From Polynucleobacter sp. MWH-Loch1C5 (GTDB lineage: Bacteria; Pseudomonadota; Gammaproteobacteria; Burkholderiales; Burkholderiaceae), in the NCBI RefSeq assembly GCF_018881775.1, contig NZ_JACVPR010000001.1, positions 310,001-374,000 of the forward strand: 64,000 nt of DNA, written 5' to 3'. A model generated the notes under the pieces. That model saw only the letters and a list, made by a program, of their open reading frames with translations. It made no database searches and had not been told where the DNA came from. Made by a program: the position numbers and the translations under genes. Below are positions 8,317 to 19,183 of the stretch, one piece after another; position 1 is the stretch's first letter; every line of letters starts with the position of its first letter.

Positions 8317-9119
8317 GATTCCTTTGTCTTGAGTGTGAGATTGAGTTGATCATCCTGTGGGTTGGCGGGAGTGACGACGGAAGTCTTTTTGCTAGCTTTA
8401 GTTTTTCTGGGCTTGCGTCCAGTCTGGGGGATTGCCTTTTGCGCCGCATCCAAAGCCAACTTGGCCGCCGCTTGCTCCGCAGCACGTCGTGATGCGCCCT
8501 GTCCAGAGACCGTGATTTTCAGAGAGACAATCGCGCATTCAACTTCAAATTGTTGGTTATGAGCAACCCCCGTGGTAGCAATCACGTTATAAACAGGCAA
8601 AGGCAACTGATGGCCCTGCAAAAACTCTTGCAACAGGGTCTTGTCATCTTTACCCAAAGTTCTGGGATCGACATGCTCCAAGATTTGGCTATACCACTTA
8701 CGTAAAACTTGGCGCGCTGCATCAAAGCCCGCCTCTAAGAAAATAGCCCCAACAATGGCTTCGAAAGTATCCGCCAAGATGGAGGGTCGCTTAAAGCCAC
8801 CGCTTTTTAGCTCACCCTCACCCAAACGCAGGGCATCTGAAAGTTGTAAGGCTTGGGCAATCTCATAGAGAGCTTGTTGTTTTACCAAGTTAGCCCGCAG
8901 GCGAGATAAATCGCCCTCATCTAAATCACCATAGCGCTCATAGAGAATTTCAGCGACAGCGCAATTAAGCACCGAGTCCCCTAAAAACTCTAAGCGCTCA
9001 TTATTCTTTTTACTGTGACTACGATGCGTGAGTGCCTGCGTAAGTAATTCAGGTTTTTGAAATTGATAACCTAAACGCTCTTGCAAGAGCTTTAAGTCAA
9101 TCATGGTGCGCGAGCTCAT
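8313..9119 (-). CDS. rnc: Ribonuclease III
   Basis: Double-strand-specific endonuclease for rRNA processing and mRNA turnover. The nuclease signature [11 protein letters not shown] lies at 41-51, with further acidic residues Asp117 and Glu120 in [14 protein letters not shown] double-stranded RNA-binding domain spans about 157-230. The 268-residue protein is longer than E. coli RNase III (226) because of a Lys/Thr/Pro-rich tail of about 35 residues, as in other Burkholderiaceae. ATG at 9119 is used; ATG at 9104 (MIDLKLL) is also possible. Confidence 0.97.
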   Translation of the reverse strand: MSSRTMIDLKLLQERLGYQFQKPELLTQALTHRSHSKKNNERLEFLGDSVLNCAVAEILYERYGDLDEGDLSRLRANLVKQQALYEIAQALQLSDALRLGEGELKSGGFKRPSILADTFEAIVGAIFLEAGFDAARQVLRKWYSQILEHVDPRTLGKDDKTLLQEFLQGHQLPLPVYNVIATTGVAHNQQFEVECAIVSLKITVSGQGASRRAAEQAAAKLALDAAQKAIPQTGRKPRKTKASKKTSVVTPANPQDDQLNLTLKTKES

Positions 9120-9127
9120 GAGTGCCT

Positions 9128-9934
9128 CTACTCAAAACGCCCAATGCGTTTTAAGTCTCCAAGATTCATCCATACAAAAAATGCACGGCCCACTAAATTC
9201 TTTTCCGGGACAAAACCCCAAAAGCGTGAATCGGCACTATTGTCACGGTTATCGCCCATCACAAAATAATGTCCGGCCGGGACTGTACAAGTGACGCCCG
9301 CAGAACTGTATTGGCAGTTTTCACTATAAGGGAAACGATCTGGGTTAAAAATCAAACTAGAGCGCTCAGGATGGTTCAAGATACGATACTGATATCCGCC
9401 GAAGTCTTTAGGAAAAGCCTCGCGATAATGCTTGGCATACCCCATATGTTCGGGGTCCAGAAAGTCAGGCTGCTCTTCATAGCTCATCGCCTGACCATTG
9501 ATGCTCAAGCGTTTGTTCTGATAAGAAATCACATCACCCGGTAAGCCAATGACACGCTTGATGTAATCGACTGACTCATCCTTGGGATAGCGAAACACAA
9601 CGACATCACCGCGTTGCGGCTCATTGATGTCCAATACCTTGGTATTCAAGACAGGTAGTCGAATGCCGTAGGTGTATTTATTGACCAAAATAAAATCACC
9701 AATCATCAATGAAGGAATCATCGAACCCGATGGGATCTTAAACGGCTCAAATAAAAAGGAGCGCAACAAGAAAACGATACAAATAACCGGGAATAAACCT
9801 GCGGTGTACTCGAGCCATAATGGCATCTGCTCTACACGAGCAGCACGGCGCCGTGGTGCAAAAATTAATTTGTCGAGTAACCAAGCAGTCCCTGTTAAGA
9901 CCGTCGCTAAAAAGAGAATCAAGGCGAAATTCAT
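9128..9934 (-). CDS. lepB: Signal peptidase I
   Basis: Inner-membrane serine protease that removes signal peptides from exported proteins. The 268-residue protein has two N-terminal membrane segments (about 2-20 and 45-58), the catalytic Ser71 in [10 protein letters not shown], the catalytic Lys126 in [12 protein letters not shown], and [16 protein letters not shown] near the C terminus. Its stop overlaps the upstream lepA stop region by one base; rnc follows after eight bases. Confidence 0.98.
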   Translation of the reverse strand: MNFALILFLATVLTGTAWLLDKLIFAPRRRAARVEQMPLWLEYTAGLFPVICIVFLLRSFLFEPFKIPSGSMIPSLMIGDFILVNKYTYGIRLPVLNTKVLDINEPQRGDVVVFRYPKDESVDYIKRVIGLPGDVISYQNKRLSINGQAMSYEEQPDFLDPEHMGYAKHYREAFPKDFGGYQYRILNHPERSSLIFNPDRFPYSENCQYSSAGVTCTVPAGHYFVMGDNRDNSADSRFWGFVPEKNLVGRAFFVWMNLGDLKRIGRFE

Positions 9935-11742
9935 TATTTATCCTCCACCTGCAAGATGGCCAAAAAGGCCTCTTGAGGTATCTCTACGCTACCGACCTGC
10001 TTCATACGACGTTTACCCTCTTTCTGCTTCTCCAAAAGCTTCTTCTTACGGGTAATGTCACCACCATAACACTTGGCTAACACGTTCTTACGCAAGGCTT
10101 TGACGTTTTCACGAGCAATGATGTTACTGCCAATCGCAGCTTGTATGGCCACATCAAACATTTGTCGAGGAATGATCTCGCGCATCTTAGCCACGACCTC
10201 ACGGCCACGATATTGGCTATTAGTACGATGCACGATGATAGATAGTGCATCCACCTTATCGCCATTGATCAAGATATCAACCTTCACTACATCTGAAGGA
10301 CGATACTCTTTGAACTCGTAGTCCATCGAAGCATATCCTCGAGATATAGACTTAAGACGATCAAAGAAATCTAAAACGATTTCAGCCATCGGGATTTCAT
10401 AAGTCAACTGCACTTGTCGACCCACATACTGCATATTGGTCTGCATACCCCGCTTACCAGTACACAAAGTAATGACGGAACCCACATACTCTTGCGGCAT
10501 GAATAGATTGACTGTCACAATCGGTTCTAAGATGACTTCAATACGACTAGGGTCTGGCATCTTCGATGGGTTATCAACGATGATCTTGCTACCATCCTTG
10601 AGTAAGACTTCATAGACCACCGTTGGAGCGGTCGTAATGAGATCCATTTTGAACTCACGTTCTAAGCGCTCTTGCACAATTTCCATGTGCAACAAGCCTA
10701 AGAAACCACAACGGAAACCAAAACCTAGAGCTTGCGATACTTCTGGCTCATACATGAGCGAAGCGTCATTGAGCTTTAACTTTTCTAATGATTCACGCAA
10801 AGCATCATACTGATTCGACTCCACCGGATATAAACCCGCGAATACCTGTGGCTTTACTTCTTTAAAGCCCGGTAAAGGCTCAAGAGCTGGTACGCGGCCT
10901 TGTTGACCGGCAGCGTGCGTGACCGTATCCCCCACTTTTGCGGCTTTCAGTTCTTTAATACCCGCAATAATGAAGCCCACCTGTCCAGCAGTGAGCTCAG
11001 GACGATCGACAGACTTGGGCGTGAATACTCCAACATGCTCTACCAAATGGTTAGATTGGGTCGACATCAATAAGATTTTGTCTTTAGGTCTCAAAGTGCC
11101 GTTCACAACACGCACCAACATCACGACCCCGACGTAGTTATCAAACCATGAATCAATGATCAAGGCTTGCAGGGGAGCATTAGCATCTCCTTGGGGTGGA
11201 GGTACTTTTTTAATCAAATCTTCTAAAACGTCTGCAATGCCTAAACCCGTTTTAGCTGAGCAAGCTACAGCATCAGTGGCATCAATACCAATCACATCTT
11301 CAATTTCTTGTTTGGCGCGATCCGGATCTGCTTGGGGCAAATCAATCTTGTTCAGTACCGGCACAACCTCAACACCTAACTCAATCGCGGTATAACAGTT
11401 CGCCACCGTTTGCGCTTCTACACCTTGACTCGCATCCACTACTAAAAGAGCACCTTCACAAGCCGAGAGTGAGCGACTCACTTCATAAGAGAAGTCAACG
11501 TGTCCCGGTGTATCAATTAAGTTGAGGTTGTAAACCTTGCCATCGGCTGCCTTGTAACTCAGTGCAGCAGTTTGCGCTTTGATAGTGATGCCGCGCTCTT
11601 TTTCGATATCCATGGAATCCAATACTTGGGCTTCCATTTCGCGATCCGAGAGGCCACCACACAACTGAATAATGCGATCAGCAAGCGTGGATTTACCGTG
11701 ATCAATGTGGGCAATAATCGAAAAATTACGTATGTGGTCCAT
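9934..11742 (-). CDS. lepA: Elongation factor 4 (LepA)
   Basis: Ribosomal GTPase that back-translocates or remodels stalled ribosomes. The 602-residue product begins [19 protein letters not shown] and shows [14 protein letters not shown] and the LepA-specific C-terminal domain ending in [21 protein letters not shown] at 11742 is chosen because AAGGA lies seven bases upstream and orthologues start here; an in-frame start at 11793 would add 17 unrelated residues. It heads the operon that runs through lepB, rnc, era, recO, pdxJ and acpS to nagZ. Confidence 0.98.
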   Translation of the reverse strand: MDHIRNFSIIAHIDHGKSTLADRIIQLCGGLSDREMEAQVLDSMDIEKERGITIKAQTAALSYKAADGKVYNLNLIDTPGHVDFSYEVSRSLSACEGALLVVDASQGVEAQTVANCYTAIELGVEVVPVLNKIDLPQADPDRAKQEIEDVIGIDATDAVACSAKTGLGIADVLEDLIKKVPPPQGDANAPLQALIIDSWFDNYVGVVMLVRVVNGTLRPKDKILLMSTQSNHLVEHVGVFTPKSVDRPELTAGQVGFIIAGIKELKAAKVGDTVTHAAGQQGRVPALEPLPGFKEVKPQVFAGLYPVESNQYDALRESLEKLKLNDASLMYEPEVSQALGFGFRCGFLGLLHMEIVQERLEREFKMDLITTAPTVVYEVLLKDGSKIIVDNPSKMPDPSRIEVILEPIVTVNLFMPQEYVGSVITLCTGKRGMQTNMQYVGRQVQLTYEIPMAEIVLDFFDRLKSISRGYASMDYEFKEYRPSDVVKVDILINGDKVDALSIIVHRTNSQYRGREVVAKMREIIPRQMFDVAIQAAIGSNIIARENVKALRKNVLAKCYGGDITRKKKLLEKQKEGKRRMKQVGSVEIPQEAFLAILQVEDK

Positions 11743-11837
11743 GCTGTCCTTAAAACGCCTTGCTGTAGCGCACCTAATAATGTTGCGCTGCAATAAAACG
11801 CCTCATTCCTGTAAATGTGTATTGTAACCGTGGCACA

Positions 11838-11897
11838 AGCCCCTCATTGAAAAGAGGGGCTAGTTAGGCTAGCTTGGGAAAAAAGCTAGCTTCCCAA
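11838..11897. repeat. Cluster of inverted repeats between mucD and lepA
   Basis: Three perfect inverted repeats lie within 60 bases: AGCCCCTC/GAGGGGCT (11838-11861), GCTAGCTT/AAGCTAGC (11868-11890) and TTGGGAA/TTCCCAA (11874-11897). The last two share bases and cannot form together. None is followed by a good T run on either strand, so this is not a textbook terminator; it may end mucD transcription, stabilise the lepA 5' end, or act as a switch. Confidence 0.6.
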
Positions 11898-11933
11898 TGG
11901 AATCTATACCAGCTATCTATTTGATTATTTTGC

Positions 11934-13400
11934 TTAATTGCCCAAGCGAACCGGTAAGACTAGGGTACTGTTAGCGCGTCTAACAAAGACTGCAACGGCT
12001 CGGTTTTTGGGGAAATTACGTGCCAACTCTTCAAACTGGCGAACACTCGTAATGTCGGCATCCCCCACGCGCACGATCACATCTCCATTACGTGCGCCAG
12101 CTCTTGCCAAGGCACCATCGCCAGAGACAGTAATTTCAACACCTTGTTTAATGCCCAGTTCTTTGCGACGCTCTGCAGATACTTCTGCGACAGTGACACC
12201 TAAAGCATTCACGGCCTTACCCTCGTCAGGGTCCGATTTTTTGCTAGCCACTTTTTCAGCAGGCTCAACATCCGCCACAGTAACACTCAGATCACGTTGA
12301 GCGCCCTTGCGCCATACGGTCACCGTAGAACGTGTACCCGGTTTGGTTTCCCCCACAATGCGCGGTAAATCAGATGACTTTTCAATCGGGCGATCATTAA
12401 AGGCGAGAATCACATCACCAGGCTCAACCCCAGCCTTTTCAGCAGGCGCACCCGCTTCGACGTTACGAACATAAGCTCCGCGGGGTTTACCAAGACCTAA
12501 ACTTTCAGCCAAGTCTTTATTTACTTCGGCAATCGCCACACCAATACGACCACGGGTCACACGGCCATTGGAGCGCAATTGACTACTGATACGCATCGCC
12601 TCATCAATCGGAATGGCAAAAGAAATGCCCATGTAACCACCCGATCTTGAAAAGATCTGTGAATTAATACCTATCACCTCACCGCGTGTATTCAAGAGCG
12701 GGCCGCCTGAGTTACCAGGGTTCACGGCCACATCCGTTTGAATAAATGGTAAATAATCACCCGTATCACGACTCTTGGCCGAGACAATACCGGCCGTGAC
12801 AGAGTTTTCAAGGCCGAATGGAGAACCAATCGCCAAGACCCACTCCCCCACTCTTAATTTGCCTGAATCTCCAATCGTCAGCTTGGGTAAACCCACTGCA
12901 TCAATCTTCACTAGGGCAACGTCAGTACGCTTATCAGCGCCAATCAATTTGGCTTTGAATTCGCGTTTATCTGTCAAAGTGACGTAAATCGTATCCGCAC
13001 CTTCAACCACGTGGGCATTGGTCAAAATAAAACCATTGCTCTCAATAATGAAACCTGAGCCAACCCCACGATTTTGTTCTTCTTGAGGGGCATTACGTCG
13101 CGGTTGATTAGGTTGTTGTCTAGGGCTTGGAATGGGAATACCAAAAAAGCGTCTGAAAAATTCTGCCTGCTCTTCATCCATCCCTGGAAAACCAGGATTA
13201 GCTTGGCGCGCAGATACTTTTTCCGTGGTGCGGATATTGACCACAGCCGGGCTAGCACGATCAACCAGATCAGCAAAATCTGGCCAAGCGCGCGGCGCTG
13301 CGACTGCATTAGGCGCCGTTGTATTTTGCGCGGCTATGGGCGCAACCAAGCAAACGCTCGCAGCCAGGATGAAACAAGAATTTTTCAATATATTTTTCAT
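11934..13400 (-). CDS. mucD: DegP/MucD-type periplasmic serine protease
   Basis: HtrA-family protease/chaperone that degrades misfolded envelope proteins. A signal peptide (about 1-25, ending IAAQ) is followed by a trypsin-like domain with catalytic His130 (LTNAHVVEG), Asp160 (DKRTDVALVKID) and Ser231 (NPGNSGGPLLN), then two PDZ domains (about 290-380 and 395-485). A Gln/Pro/Arg-rich loop near 90-110 precedes the catalytic core. In related genera the gene follows rpoE-rseA-rseB; here the next gene upstream is fabF. The upstream gap of about 140 bases includes the fabF terminator. Confidence 0.95.
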   Translation of the reverse strand: MKNILKNSCFILAASVCLVAPIAAQNTTAPNAVAAPRAWPDFADLVDRASPAVVNIRTTEKVSARQANPGFPGMDEEQAEFFRRFFGIPIPSPRQQPNQPRRNAPQEEQNRGVGSGFIIESNGFILTNAHVVEGADTIYVTLTDKREFKAKLIGADKRTDVALVKIDAVGLPKLTIGDSGKLRVGEWVLAIGSPFGLENSVTAGIVSAKSRDTGDYLPFIQTDVAVNPGNSGGPLLNTRGEVIGINSQIFSRSGGYMGISFAIPIDEAMRISSQLRSNGRVTRGRIGVAIAEVNKDLAESLGLGKPRGAYVRNVEAGAPAEKAGVEPGDVILAFNDRPIEKSSDLPRIVGETKPGTRSTVTVWRKGAQRDLSVTVADVEPAEKVASKKSDPDEGKAVNALGVTVAEVSAERRKELGIKQGVEITVSGDGALARAGARNGDVIVRVGDADITSVRQFEELARNFPKNRAVAVFVRRANSTLVLPVRLGN

Positions 13401-13494
13401 GATTTGCTTACTTTAGAGTATTTGCGAGTTTTTCGCTGAAAGCCCCATCTCTGGCATGCCCAAGCTCAAAGTATGGGCATTTTTTAGCATTCGC

Positions 13495-13525
13495 CCAATA
13501 AATAAAGCCTCCGAGGAGGCTTTAT
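13495..13525 (-). terminator. Rho-independent terminator after fabF
   Basis: A perfect 10-bp stem, ATAAAGCCTC (13502-13511) with GAGGCTTTAT (13516-13525) and a four-base loop, is followed on the minus strand by TTATT. It lies 20 bases after the fabF stop and separates the fatty-acid cluster from mucD. Confidence 0.8.
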
Positions 13526-13544
13526 AGAATCAGATTGGTCAACA

Positions 13545-14789
13545 TCAGATCTTCTTAAAGACCAATGTACCGTTCGTACCACCAAAGCCGAAGTTGTTTT
13601 TGACAGCAATATCAATTTTTAGATCACGTGCTGTGTTGGCACAGTAATCCAAATCACACTCAGGATCTTGATTAAAGATATTGATCGTGGGTGGCGATTT
13701 TTGATGATGTAAAGCTAAAACCGTGAAGACTGACTCCAAACCACCCGCACCACCTAAAAGGTGGCCGGTCATGGACTTCGTCGAGTTCACAACCACTTTC
13801 TTGGCTGCCTCCCCCAAAGCCGCCTTAATGGCTTCCGTTTCATTCTTATCACCCAAAGGCGTCGAGGTACCATGTGCGTTCACATAGTTCACCTGATCAG
13901 GATTAACACCCGCATCTTTGAGCGCATTAACCATGCAACGGCGCGGACCATCCATATTCGGCGCTGTCATGTGATAAGCATCACCACTCATACCAAAGCC
14001 AGCGAGTTCGGCGTAGATCTTCGCACCACGTGCTTTGGCATGTTCATATTCTTCCAAAACCATCACCCCAGCGCCTTCACCGAGAACAAAACCATCACGG
14101 TCTTTGTCCCAAGGACGAGAGGCAGTGGCGGGGTCATCATTGCGAGTTGATAAAGCTCTTGCCGCAGCAAAACCACCAATACCTAAAGGTGAAACGGTTG
14201 ACTCTGCACCCCCTGCAATCATGACATCCGCATCACCATACTGAATCAAGCGTGCGGCTAAGCCAATACTATGCAAGCCCGTCGTACATGCAGTCACAGC
14301 AGCGACGTTCGGGCCCTTGAAATTAAAGAGAATGCTCAAATGTCCTGAGATCATATTGATGATCGAACCAGGCACAAAGAATGGAGAAATCCTCCGCGCA
14401 CCACGATTGGTGTATTCGGTATGGGTTTCTTCAATCATCGGTAAACCACCGATGCCAGAACCCACTAAAACACCAATGCGTTCAGCATTGGCATCTGTCA
14501 CGGTTATACCAGAATCACGAAAGGCTTGAGTACCTGCAGCAATCCCATAATGGATAAAAGTATCCATATGGCGTGCCTCTTTGGCTGGCACATAGTCTTC
14601 AACATTGAAGTTCTTGACCTCACCGGCAAAATGCACAGGCAAATTACTGTGGTCAAACTTAGTGACGGTCGCAATACCACTGCGGCCCGCCAACAAGTTT
14701 TGCCAAGCATCACCCACCGAATTACCAACAGGTGACACCAATCCCAAACCGGTCACAACGACACGGCGTTGACCTTTGATCTGGCTCAC
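13545..14789 (-). CDS. fabF: 3-oxoacyl-ACP synthase II
   Basis: Condensing enzyme that extends acyl-ACP with malonyl-ACP, including the temperature-sensitive C16 to C18 step. The 414-residue thiolase-fold protein has the Cys-His-His triad: Cys168 ([10 protein letters not shown]), His306 ([11 protein letters not shown]) and His343 ([10 protein letters not shown]), and the C-terminal [10 protein letters not shown] loop. It is the last gene of the fab cluster, six bases after acpP. Confidence 0.98.
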   Translation of the reverse strand: MSQIKGQRRVVVTGLGLVSPVGNSVGDAWQNLLAGRSGIATVTKFDHSNLPVHFAGEVKNFNVEDYVPAKEARHMDTFIHYGIAAGTQAFRDSGITVTDANAERIGVLVGSGIGGLPMIEETHTEYTNRGARRISPFFVPGSIINMISGHLSILFNFKGPNVAAVTACTTGLHSIGLAARLIQYGDADVMIAGGAESTVSPLGIGGFAAARALSTRNDDPATASRPWDKDRDGFVLGEGAGVMVLEEYEHAKARGAKIYAELAGFGMSGDAYHMTAPNMDGPRRCMVNALKDAGVNPDQVNYVNAHGTSTPLGDKNETEAIKAALGEAAKKVVVNSTKSMTGHLLGGAGGLESVFTVLALHHQKSPPTINIFNQDPECDLDYCANTARDLKIDIAVKNNFGFGGTNGTLVFKKI

Positions 14790-14795
14790 CGGGGT

Positions 14796-15035
14796 TTAAC
14801 CTTGTGCTTTGGACTTTGCGAAATCAATCGCTAATTGCACTGTTGTGATCTTTTCAGCTTCCTCATCAGGAATTTCAATGCCGAACTCATCTTCCAATGC
14901 CATCACCAACTCAACTGTGTCAAGAGAGTCTGCGCCGAGATCGTTTACAAATGAAGACTCATTTTTGATTTCGTCTTCTGACTTGCCCAATTGCTCAGCA
15001 ACAATTTTCTTAACGCGTTGTTCGATGTTATCCAT
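14796..15035 (-). CDS. acpP: Acyl carrier protein
   Basis: Small acidic carrier of growing fatty acids. The 79-residue protein has the attachment site Ser37 in [16 protein letters not shown], which AcpS modifies with phosphopantetheine. A strong AGGAGG-like sequence lies upstream (CCTCC on the plus strand near 15041-15045), in keeping with very high expression. Confidence 0.99.
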   Translation of the reverse strand: MDNIEQRVKKIVAEQLGKSEDEIKNESSFVNDLGADSLDTVELVMALEDEFGIEIPDEEAEKITTVQLAIDFAKSKAQG

Positions 15036-15095
15036 GTATCCCTCCAGGGGTTGTTGTAAAAAAGTAAATCAGATTTTATCAGTTTCTAAGACCAA

Positions 15096-15836
15096 TTAAT
15101 TCAAATACAAACCACCATTGACATGTAAGGTGGTGCCCGTGATATACCCTGCTCCCGGGGAAGCCAAGAAAGTTACGGCATGAGCGATATCTTCAGGGGT
15201 TCCAAGACGTTGTAAGGGAATGTTCACTTTTAGTGCATTTTGCTGCTCTTCAGACAGCGCTTTTGTCATGTCGGTGTCGATAAAACCAGGGGCTACGCAA
15301 TTGACGGTGATATTGCGGCTACCGATTTCTCGCGCCAAAGCACGCGTCATACCAGCTACGCCTGCTTTAGCAGCGGCATAGTTAGCCTGTCCCGGATTAC
15401 CACTACTACCGACGACCGAAGTGATGTTAATAATACGACCACCCTTAGCCTTCATCATCGGGCGCAAGACTGCGCGCGATAAGCGAAAAACAGCACTCAA
15501 ATTGGTATCAATGACGGCTGACCACTCTTCATCTTTCATACGCATCGCTAGATTATCTTGAGTAATACCCGCGTTATTCACCAAAATATTGAGTGCGCCG
15601 CGCTCCTTAACAATAGTCTCAATCAGTGCCTCACAGGCATCCGCTTGATTCACATTTAACACGCAACCCGCACCTCCGAGTGGTTTGAGTGCCGCATCAA
15701 TCGCTTGCGCACCAGACTCTGATGTAGCAGTACCAATTACACAGGCGCCCTGCTCAGCTAAAGCCATGGCAATCGCGCGCCCAATACCACGTGAGGCACC
15801 CGTCACTAATGCAATCTGCCCCTTCAATGTACTCAT
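15096..15836 (-). CDS. fabG: 3-oxoacyl-ACP reductase
   Basis: NADPH-dependent reduction of 3-oxoacyl-ACP, the first reductive step of each elongation cycle. The 246-residue short-chain dehydrogenase has the cofactor loop GASRGIGRAIA (14-24), the NNAG motif, and catalytic Ser140, Tyr153 and Lys157. It sits between fabD and acpP, all on one strand. Confidence 0.98.
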   Translation of the reverse strand: MSTLKGQIALVTGASRGIGRAIAMALAEQGACVIGTATSESGAQAIDAALKPLGGAGCVLNVNQADACEALIETIVKERGALNILVNNAGITQDNLAMRMKDEEWSAVIDTNLSAVFRLSRAVLRPMMKAKGGRIINITSVVGSSGNPGQANYAAAKAGVAGMTRALAREIGSRNITVNCVAPGFIDTDMTKALSEEQQNALKVNIPLQRLGTPEDIAHAVTFLASPGAGYITGTTLHVNGGLYLN

Positions 15837-15870
15837 GAATTCTCTCCGCTGTCCGTATACTCAATCAATA

Positions 15871-16809
15871 TTAATTTTTTGTGACCTGTAAGACTTCGGC
15901 CAAAGTGGCTGGATCATAAATTGCAAAGCCATTCAGGTTCGCATCAATACGTTTAGTCATGCCATTGAGAACCTTACCCGGACCACACTCAATCACATGA
16001 GTCACCCCGGCTTGAGCCATCGCTTGAACACACTCGACCCAACGCACAGGAGCCGCCGCCTGACGTACTAGAGCGTCTTTAATCGCTTGTGGATCACGCA
16101 CGACTTGCACATCAACGTTATTGATCACATCAATTTGTGGTGTAGCAAAAGGTTTATCTGCCAAATAGGTTCTCAATTGATCAGACGCAGGCTTGAGTAG
16201 CGATGAATGAAAAGGAGCCGACACAGGCAGAGGTAAAGCACGTTTAGCCCCTGCCACTTTGGCTAATTCACAGGCTTTTTCCACAGCGGCTTTGCTCCCG
16301 GCAATCACGACTTGAGCTGGCGCATTAAAGTTCACCGCCTCAACAATCTCACCACTATCATGGCTGGCTTGAGCACACACCTGACGCACAGCATCATCGT
16401 CCATACCCAAAATAGCCGCCATACCACCTGTACCTACCGGCACCGCATTCTGCATCGCTTGTGCCCGAAAACGCACCATGGGAACCGCATCTTTAAAGTC
16501 GATCACGCCAGCGGCAACGAGAGCGCTATATTCACCTAAACTATGACCCGCCATCATGACAGGCTGGGTACCGCCCTCCGCTAACCAAGCGCGATAACAA
16601 GCCACCCCCGCAGTCAACATCACAGGCTGTGTATTGGTTGTTAGCGCCAAAGCTTCGGCCGGTCCTTCAGCAATTAATTGGGCAATATCTTCACCCAAAG
16701 CACTAGATGCCTCGGCCAAAGTTTCACGTACCGCAGGATGATCACCCCAAGCATTGAGCATCCCCACCGCTTGTGAACCTTGTCCTGGAAATACGAATGC
16801 AAACTTCAT
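15871..16809 (-). CDS. fabD: Malonyl-CoA:ACP transacylase
   Basis: Loads malonate from CoA onto ACP. The 312-residue protein has the FPGQGSQ opening, the nucleophile Ser90 in GHSLGEYSAL, and His201 in SAPFHSSLL, the classical Ser/His pair. It lies between fabH and fabG. Confidence 0.98.
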   Translation of the reverse strand: MKFAFVFPGQGSQAVGMLNAWGDHPAVRETLAEASSALGEDIAQLIAEGPAEALALTTNTQPVMLTAGVACYRAWLAEGGTQPVMMAGHSLGEYSALVAAGVIDFKDAVPMVRFRAQAMQNAVPVGTGGMAAILGMDDDAVRQVCAQASHDSGEIVEAVNFNAPAQVVIAGSKAAVEKACELAKVAGAKRALPLPVSAPFHSSLLKPASDQLRTYLADKPFATPQIDVINNVDVQVVRDPQAIKDALVRQAAAPVRWVECVQAMAQAGVTHVIECGPGKVLNGMTKRIDANLNGFAIYDPATLAEVLQVTKN

Positions 16810-16875
16810 AATGACCTCTATATTTATTCTTGATATGTGATGACTAGATTGTTCTATGAATAACTTACGACTTGA

Positions 16876-17865
16876 TTAATAACGTACTAAAGCAGCTGCC
16901 CAAGTAAATCCACCACCCACACCTTCCATCAATAAATGTTGACCACGCTGAATTTGACCAGCGCGCACCGCAGTATCCAATGCCAAAGGAATCGATGCCG
17001 CTGACGTATTGCCATGCTCATGAACTGTGACCACCACATTTTCGCGGGCAATCCCTAACTTTTTAGCGGTACCTTCCATGATGCGAATATTGGCTTGATG
17101 AGGAATCAACCAATCAATATCACTGGCTGAAAGCTGTGCTTTTTCCAACACTTCTTGCGCGACCTGTTCAAGCACTTTCACGGCTAATTTAAACACCGCT
17201 TGTCCATCCATCACTAAATAAGGTGAGCCTTGCAAAGCACCGTTCTCAGAGCGACCCGGCACACATAAGATATCTTTATAACTACCATCTGCATGCATCG
17301 CAGTGGCCAAGATACCGGGCTCATCACTCGCCTCCAAAACAACTGCACCTGCACCGTCGCCAAACAAAACACAAGTCGTGCGATCTTGGAAATTCAGAAT
17401 TCTGGAAAAAGTCTCAGCCCCAATCACGAGAATACGGCGATGTGCACCACTACGAATGAAAGCATCAGCAACGCTCAGAGAGTAGGCAAAACCTGAACAT
17501 ACCGCTTGCACATCAAAAGCCGCCGCGCCATGGGCCATGCCTAATTTTTGCTGGACCACACAAGCAGTACTCGGAAAACCTCCGAGATTATCGGGTGTCG
17601 AGGTGGCCAAAATTAAGAGGTCAATTTGATCCGGTGAGAGGTGGGCTGCCTCGAGTGCTTTTTGCGCGGCTGCCACTGCCAAATCACTGGTTAACTCTTG
17701 CTCACTCGCAAAATGTCTGGCAGAAATACCGCTGCGTGAAAAAATCCATTCGTCGCTGGTTTCAATACCATCTTTGGCCAAGCGCTCTGCCAAATCATGA
17801 TTAGTGACTCGCTGGGCTGGCAAGTAACTACCGGTACCTGTAATTTTTGCGAAACGAGAACTCAT
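16876..17865 (-). CDS. fabH: 3-oxoacyl-ACP synthase III
   Basis: Starts fatty acid synthesis by condensing acetyl-CoA with malonyl-ACP. The 329-residue protein has the Cys-His-Asn triad: Cys123 ([12 protein letters not shown]), His256 (IPHQANIRI) and Asn286 ([10 protein letters not shown]). It overlaps plsX by four bases. Confidence 0.98.
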   Translation of the reverse strand: MSSRFAKITGTGSYLPAQRVTNHDLAERLAKDGIETSDEWIFSRSGISARHFASEQELTSDLAVAAAQKALEAAHLSPDQIDLLILATSTPDNLGGFPSTACVVQQKLGMAHGAAAFDVQAVCSGFAYSLSVADAFIRSGAHRRILVIGAETFSRILNFQDRTTCVLFGDGAGAVVLEASDEPGILATAMHADGSYKDILCVPGRSENGALQGSPYLVMDGQAVFKLAVKVLEQVAQEVLEKAQLSASDIDWLIPHQANIRIMEGTAKKLGIARENVVVTVHEHGNTSAASIPLALDTAVRAGQIQRGQHLLMEGVGGGFTWAAALVRY

Positions 17866-18899
17866 GATGTTGCAGTAGGAGGTTCTTGATTGATTTGTTG
17901 CTGAGCAAAAGCATCAGCAATTTTTTGCACCATCTGTCCACGCGCGCCCTCATAGGCACGCAACAGCGCCATCCGAAACGCTAAACGATCGGCAGAGCCG
18001 TGACTTTTGAGAATCAAGCCTTTTAAGCCTAACAATACAGCGCCGTTATAGCGACGATGATCAACACGCTTTTTGAAACGTTTGAGGACCGGCAAAGCCA
18101 AGAGCGCCATCAGCTTAGTGAGTGGGCTGCGTGAGAATTCTTCTTTGATCATATTAGAAATCATACTCGCCAGACCTTCTGAAGTCTTCAAAGCCACATT
18201 CCCAACAAAACCATCACAAACAACAATGTCACTGGTACCTTTGAAGATGTCATTACCTTCGACGTTGCCATAGAAGTTCAGCTGACTTGCGCGCAGCAAC
18301 TCAGAGGCTTGTTTGACAACCTCATTGCCCTTAATCACCTCTTCGCCGATATTCAATAAACCAATCACCGGGTTAGGATTACCATCAACGGCTCGCGCCA
18401 TGACATCAGCCATCTGCGCAAACTGTAAGAGGTGGACTGCTTCACAATCAGAGTTAGCACCCAAATCCAAGACTGTTGTGGCACCGCCTTTTTGATTCGG
18501 CATCCGTGCCGCAATCGCAGGACGATCAATACCCTCTAGGGTTTTTAAAATATAACGAGATATCGCCATCAAGGCGCCCGTGTTACCGGCTGAAACGCCA
18601 CCTTGCGCCAAACCTTCTTTGACCTGCTCTGCCATGACGCGCATCGATGAATCTTTTTTCTTGCGCAAAGCCACCTCAATCGGATCATCCATCGTGACCA
18701 CTTCAGAGGCATGCACAATCGTGATGCGCTTCATCAGTGCTGGATCTGCTTTATTGAGGGCGTGGGAAATCTTGTCGGCATCACCAACAAGACGAATCTG
18801 TAAATCGGGAATCATTCCTAGCAAGTCAAGACTTGCTGGCACCGTCACCACGAGACCGTGGTCACCCCCCATTGCATCAACAGCTAGCGTGACGCTCAT
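17862..18899 (-). CDS. plsX: Phosphate acyltransferase PlsX
   Basis: Makes acyl-phosphate from acyl-ACP, the acyl donor for PlsY in phosphatidic acid synthesis. The 345-residue protein opens with [11 protein letters not shown] and contains the conserved SAGNTGALM and [15 protein letters not shown] segments. It follows rpmF, but an intrinsic terminator lies between them, so plsX expression probably depends on read-through or its own promoter. Confidence 0.97.
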   Translation of the reverse strand: MSVTLAVDAMGGDHGLVVTVPASLDLLGMIPDLQIRLVGDADKISHALNKADPALMKRITIVHASEVVTMDDPIEVALRKKKDSSMRVMAEQVKEGLAQGGVSAGNTGALMAISRYILKTLEGIDRPAIAARMPNQKGGATTVLDLGANSDCEAVHLLQFAQMADVMARAVDGNPNPVIGLLNIGEEVIKGNEVVKQASELLRASQLNFYGNVEGNDIFKGTSDIVVCDGFVGNVALKTSEGLASMISNMIKEEFSRSPLTKLMALLALPVLKRFKKRVDHRRYNGAVLLGLKGLILKSHGSADRLAFRMALLRAYEGARGQMVQKIADAFAQQQINQEPPTATS

Positions 18900-18920
18900 G
18901 CGATATTGATAGGTTCTTTA

Positions 18921-18945
18921 TGAAAAAAGCGGCAAAAGCCGCTTT
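18921..18945 (-). terminator. Rho-independent terminator between rpmF and plsX
   Basis: AAAGCGGC (18926-18933) and GCCGCTTT (18938-18945) form a perfect 8-bp stem with a four-base loop, extended by further T on the minus strand. It lies 21 bases after the rpmF stop and 22 bases before the plsX start. Confidence 0.85.
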
Positions 18946-18965
18946 CTCGAATCTCCGAAAGAGAC

Positions 18966-19145
18966 TTAGTCGTTCTTCGTTTTAACGACTTTGCGGCCAC
19001 GGTAATAGCCGTTAGGGCTGATGTGGTGACGCAAATGAGCTTCACCCGTGGTCGACTCAACGGCCAACGCTGGGGCTGTCAAAAAGTCGTGGGCACGGTG
19101 CATGCCGCGCTTGGACGGTGATTTTTTATTCTGTTGTACTGCCAT
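18966..19145 (-). CDS. rpmF: 50S ribosomal protein L32
   Basis: Ribosomal large-subunit protein of 59 residues: it begins [20 protein letters not shown], has the conserved [14 protein letters not shown], and ends KTKND. AAGGAGTTAATC in front of the ATG gives a strong ribosome binding site. As in most Proteobacteria it sits between the yceD-type gene and plsX. The usual four zinc-binding cysteines are absent, the zinc-free form. Confidence 0.98.
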   Translation of the reverse strand: MAVQQNKKSPSKRGMHRAHDFLTAPALAVESTTGEAHLRHHISPNGYYRGRKVVKTKND

Positions 19146-19183
19146 GATTAACTCCTTAGAGAATTCGAGATTCTAGCACAATC

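Noticed and set aside
13456-13485. Hairpin ATGCCCA/TGGGCAT with five T on the plus strand, upstream of mucD
   Set aside because: It looks like a plus-strand terminator, but there is no plus-strand gene before it and the loop is 11 bases; it may only be part of the mucD leader.
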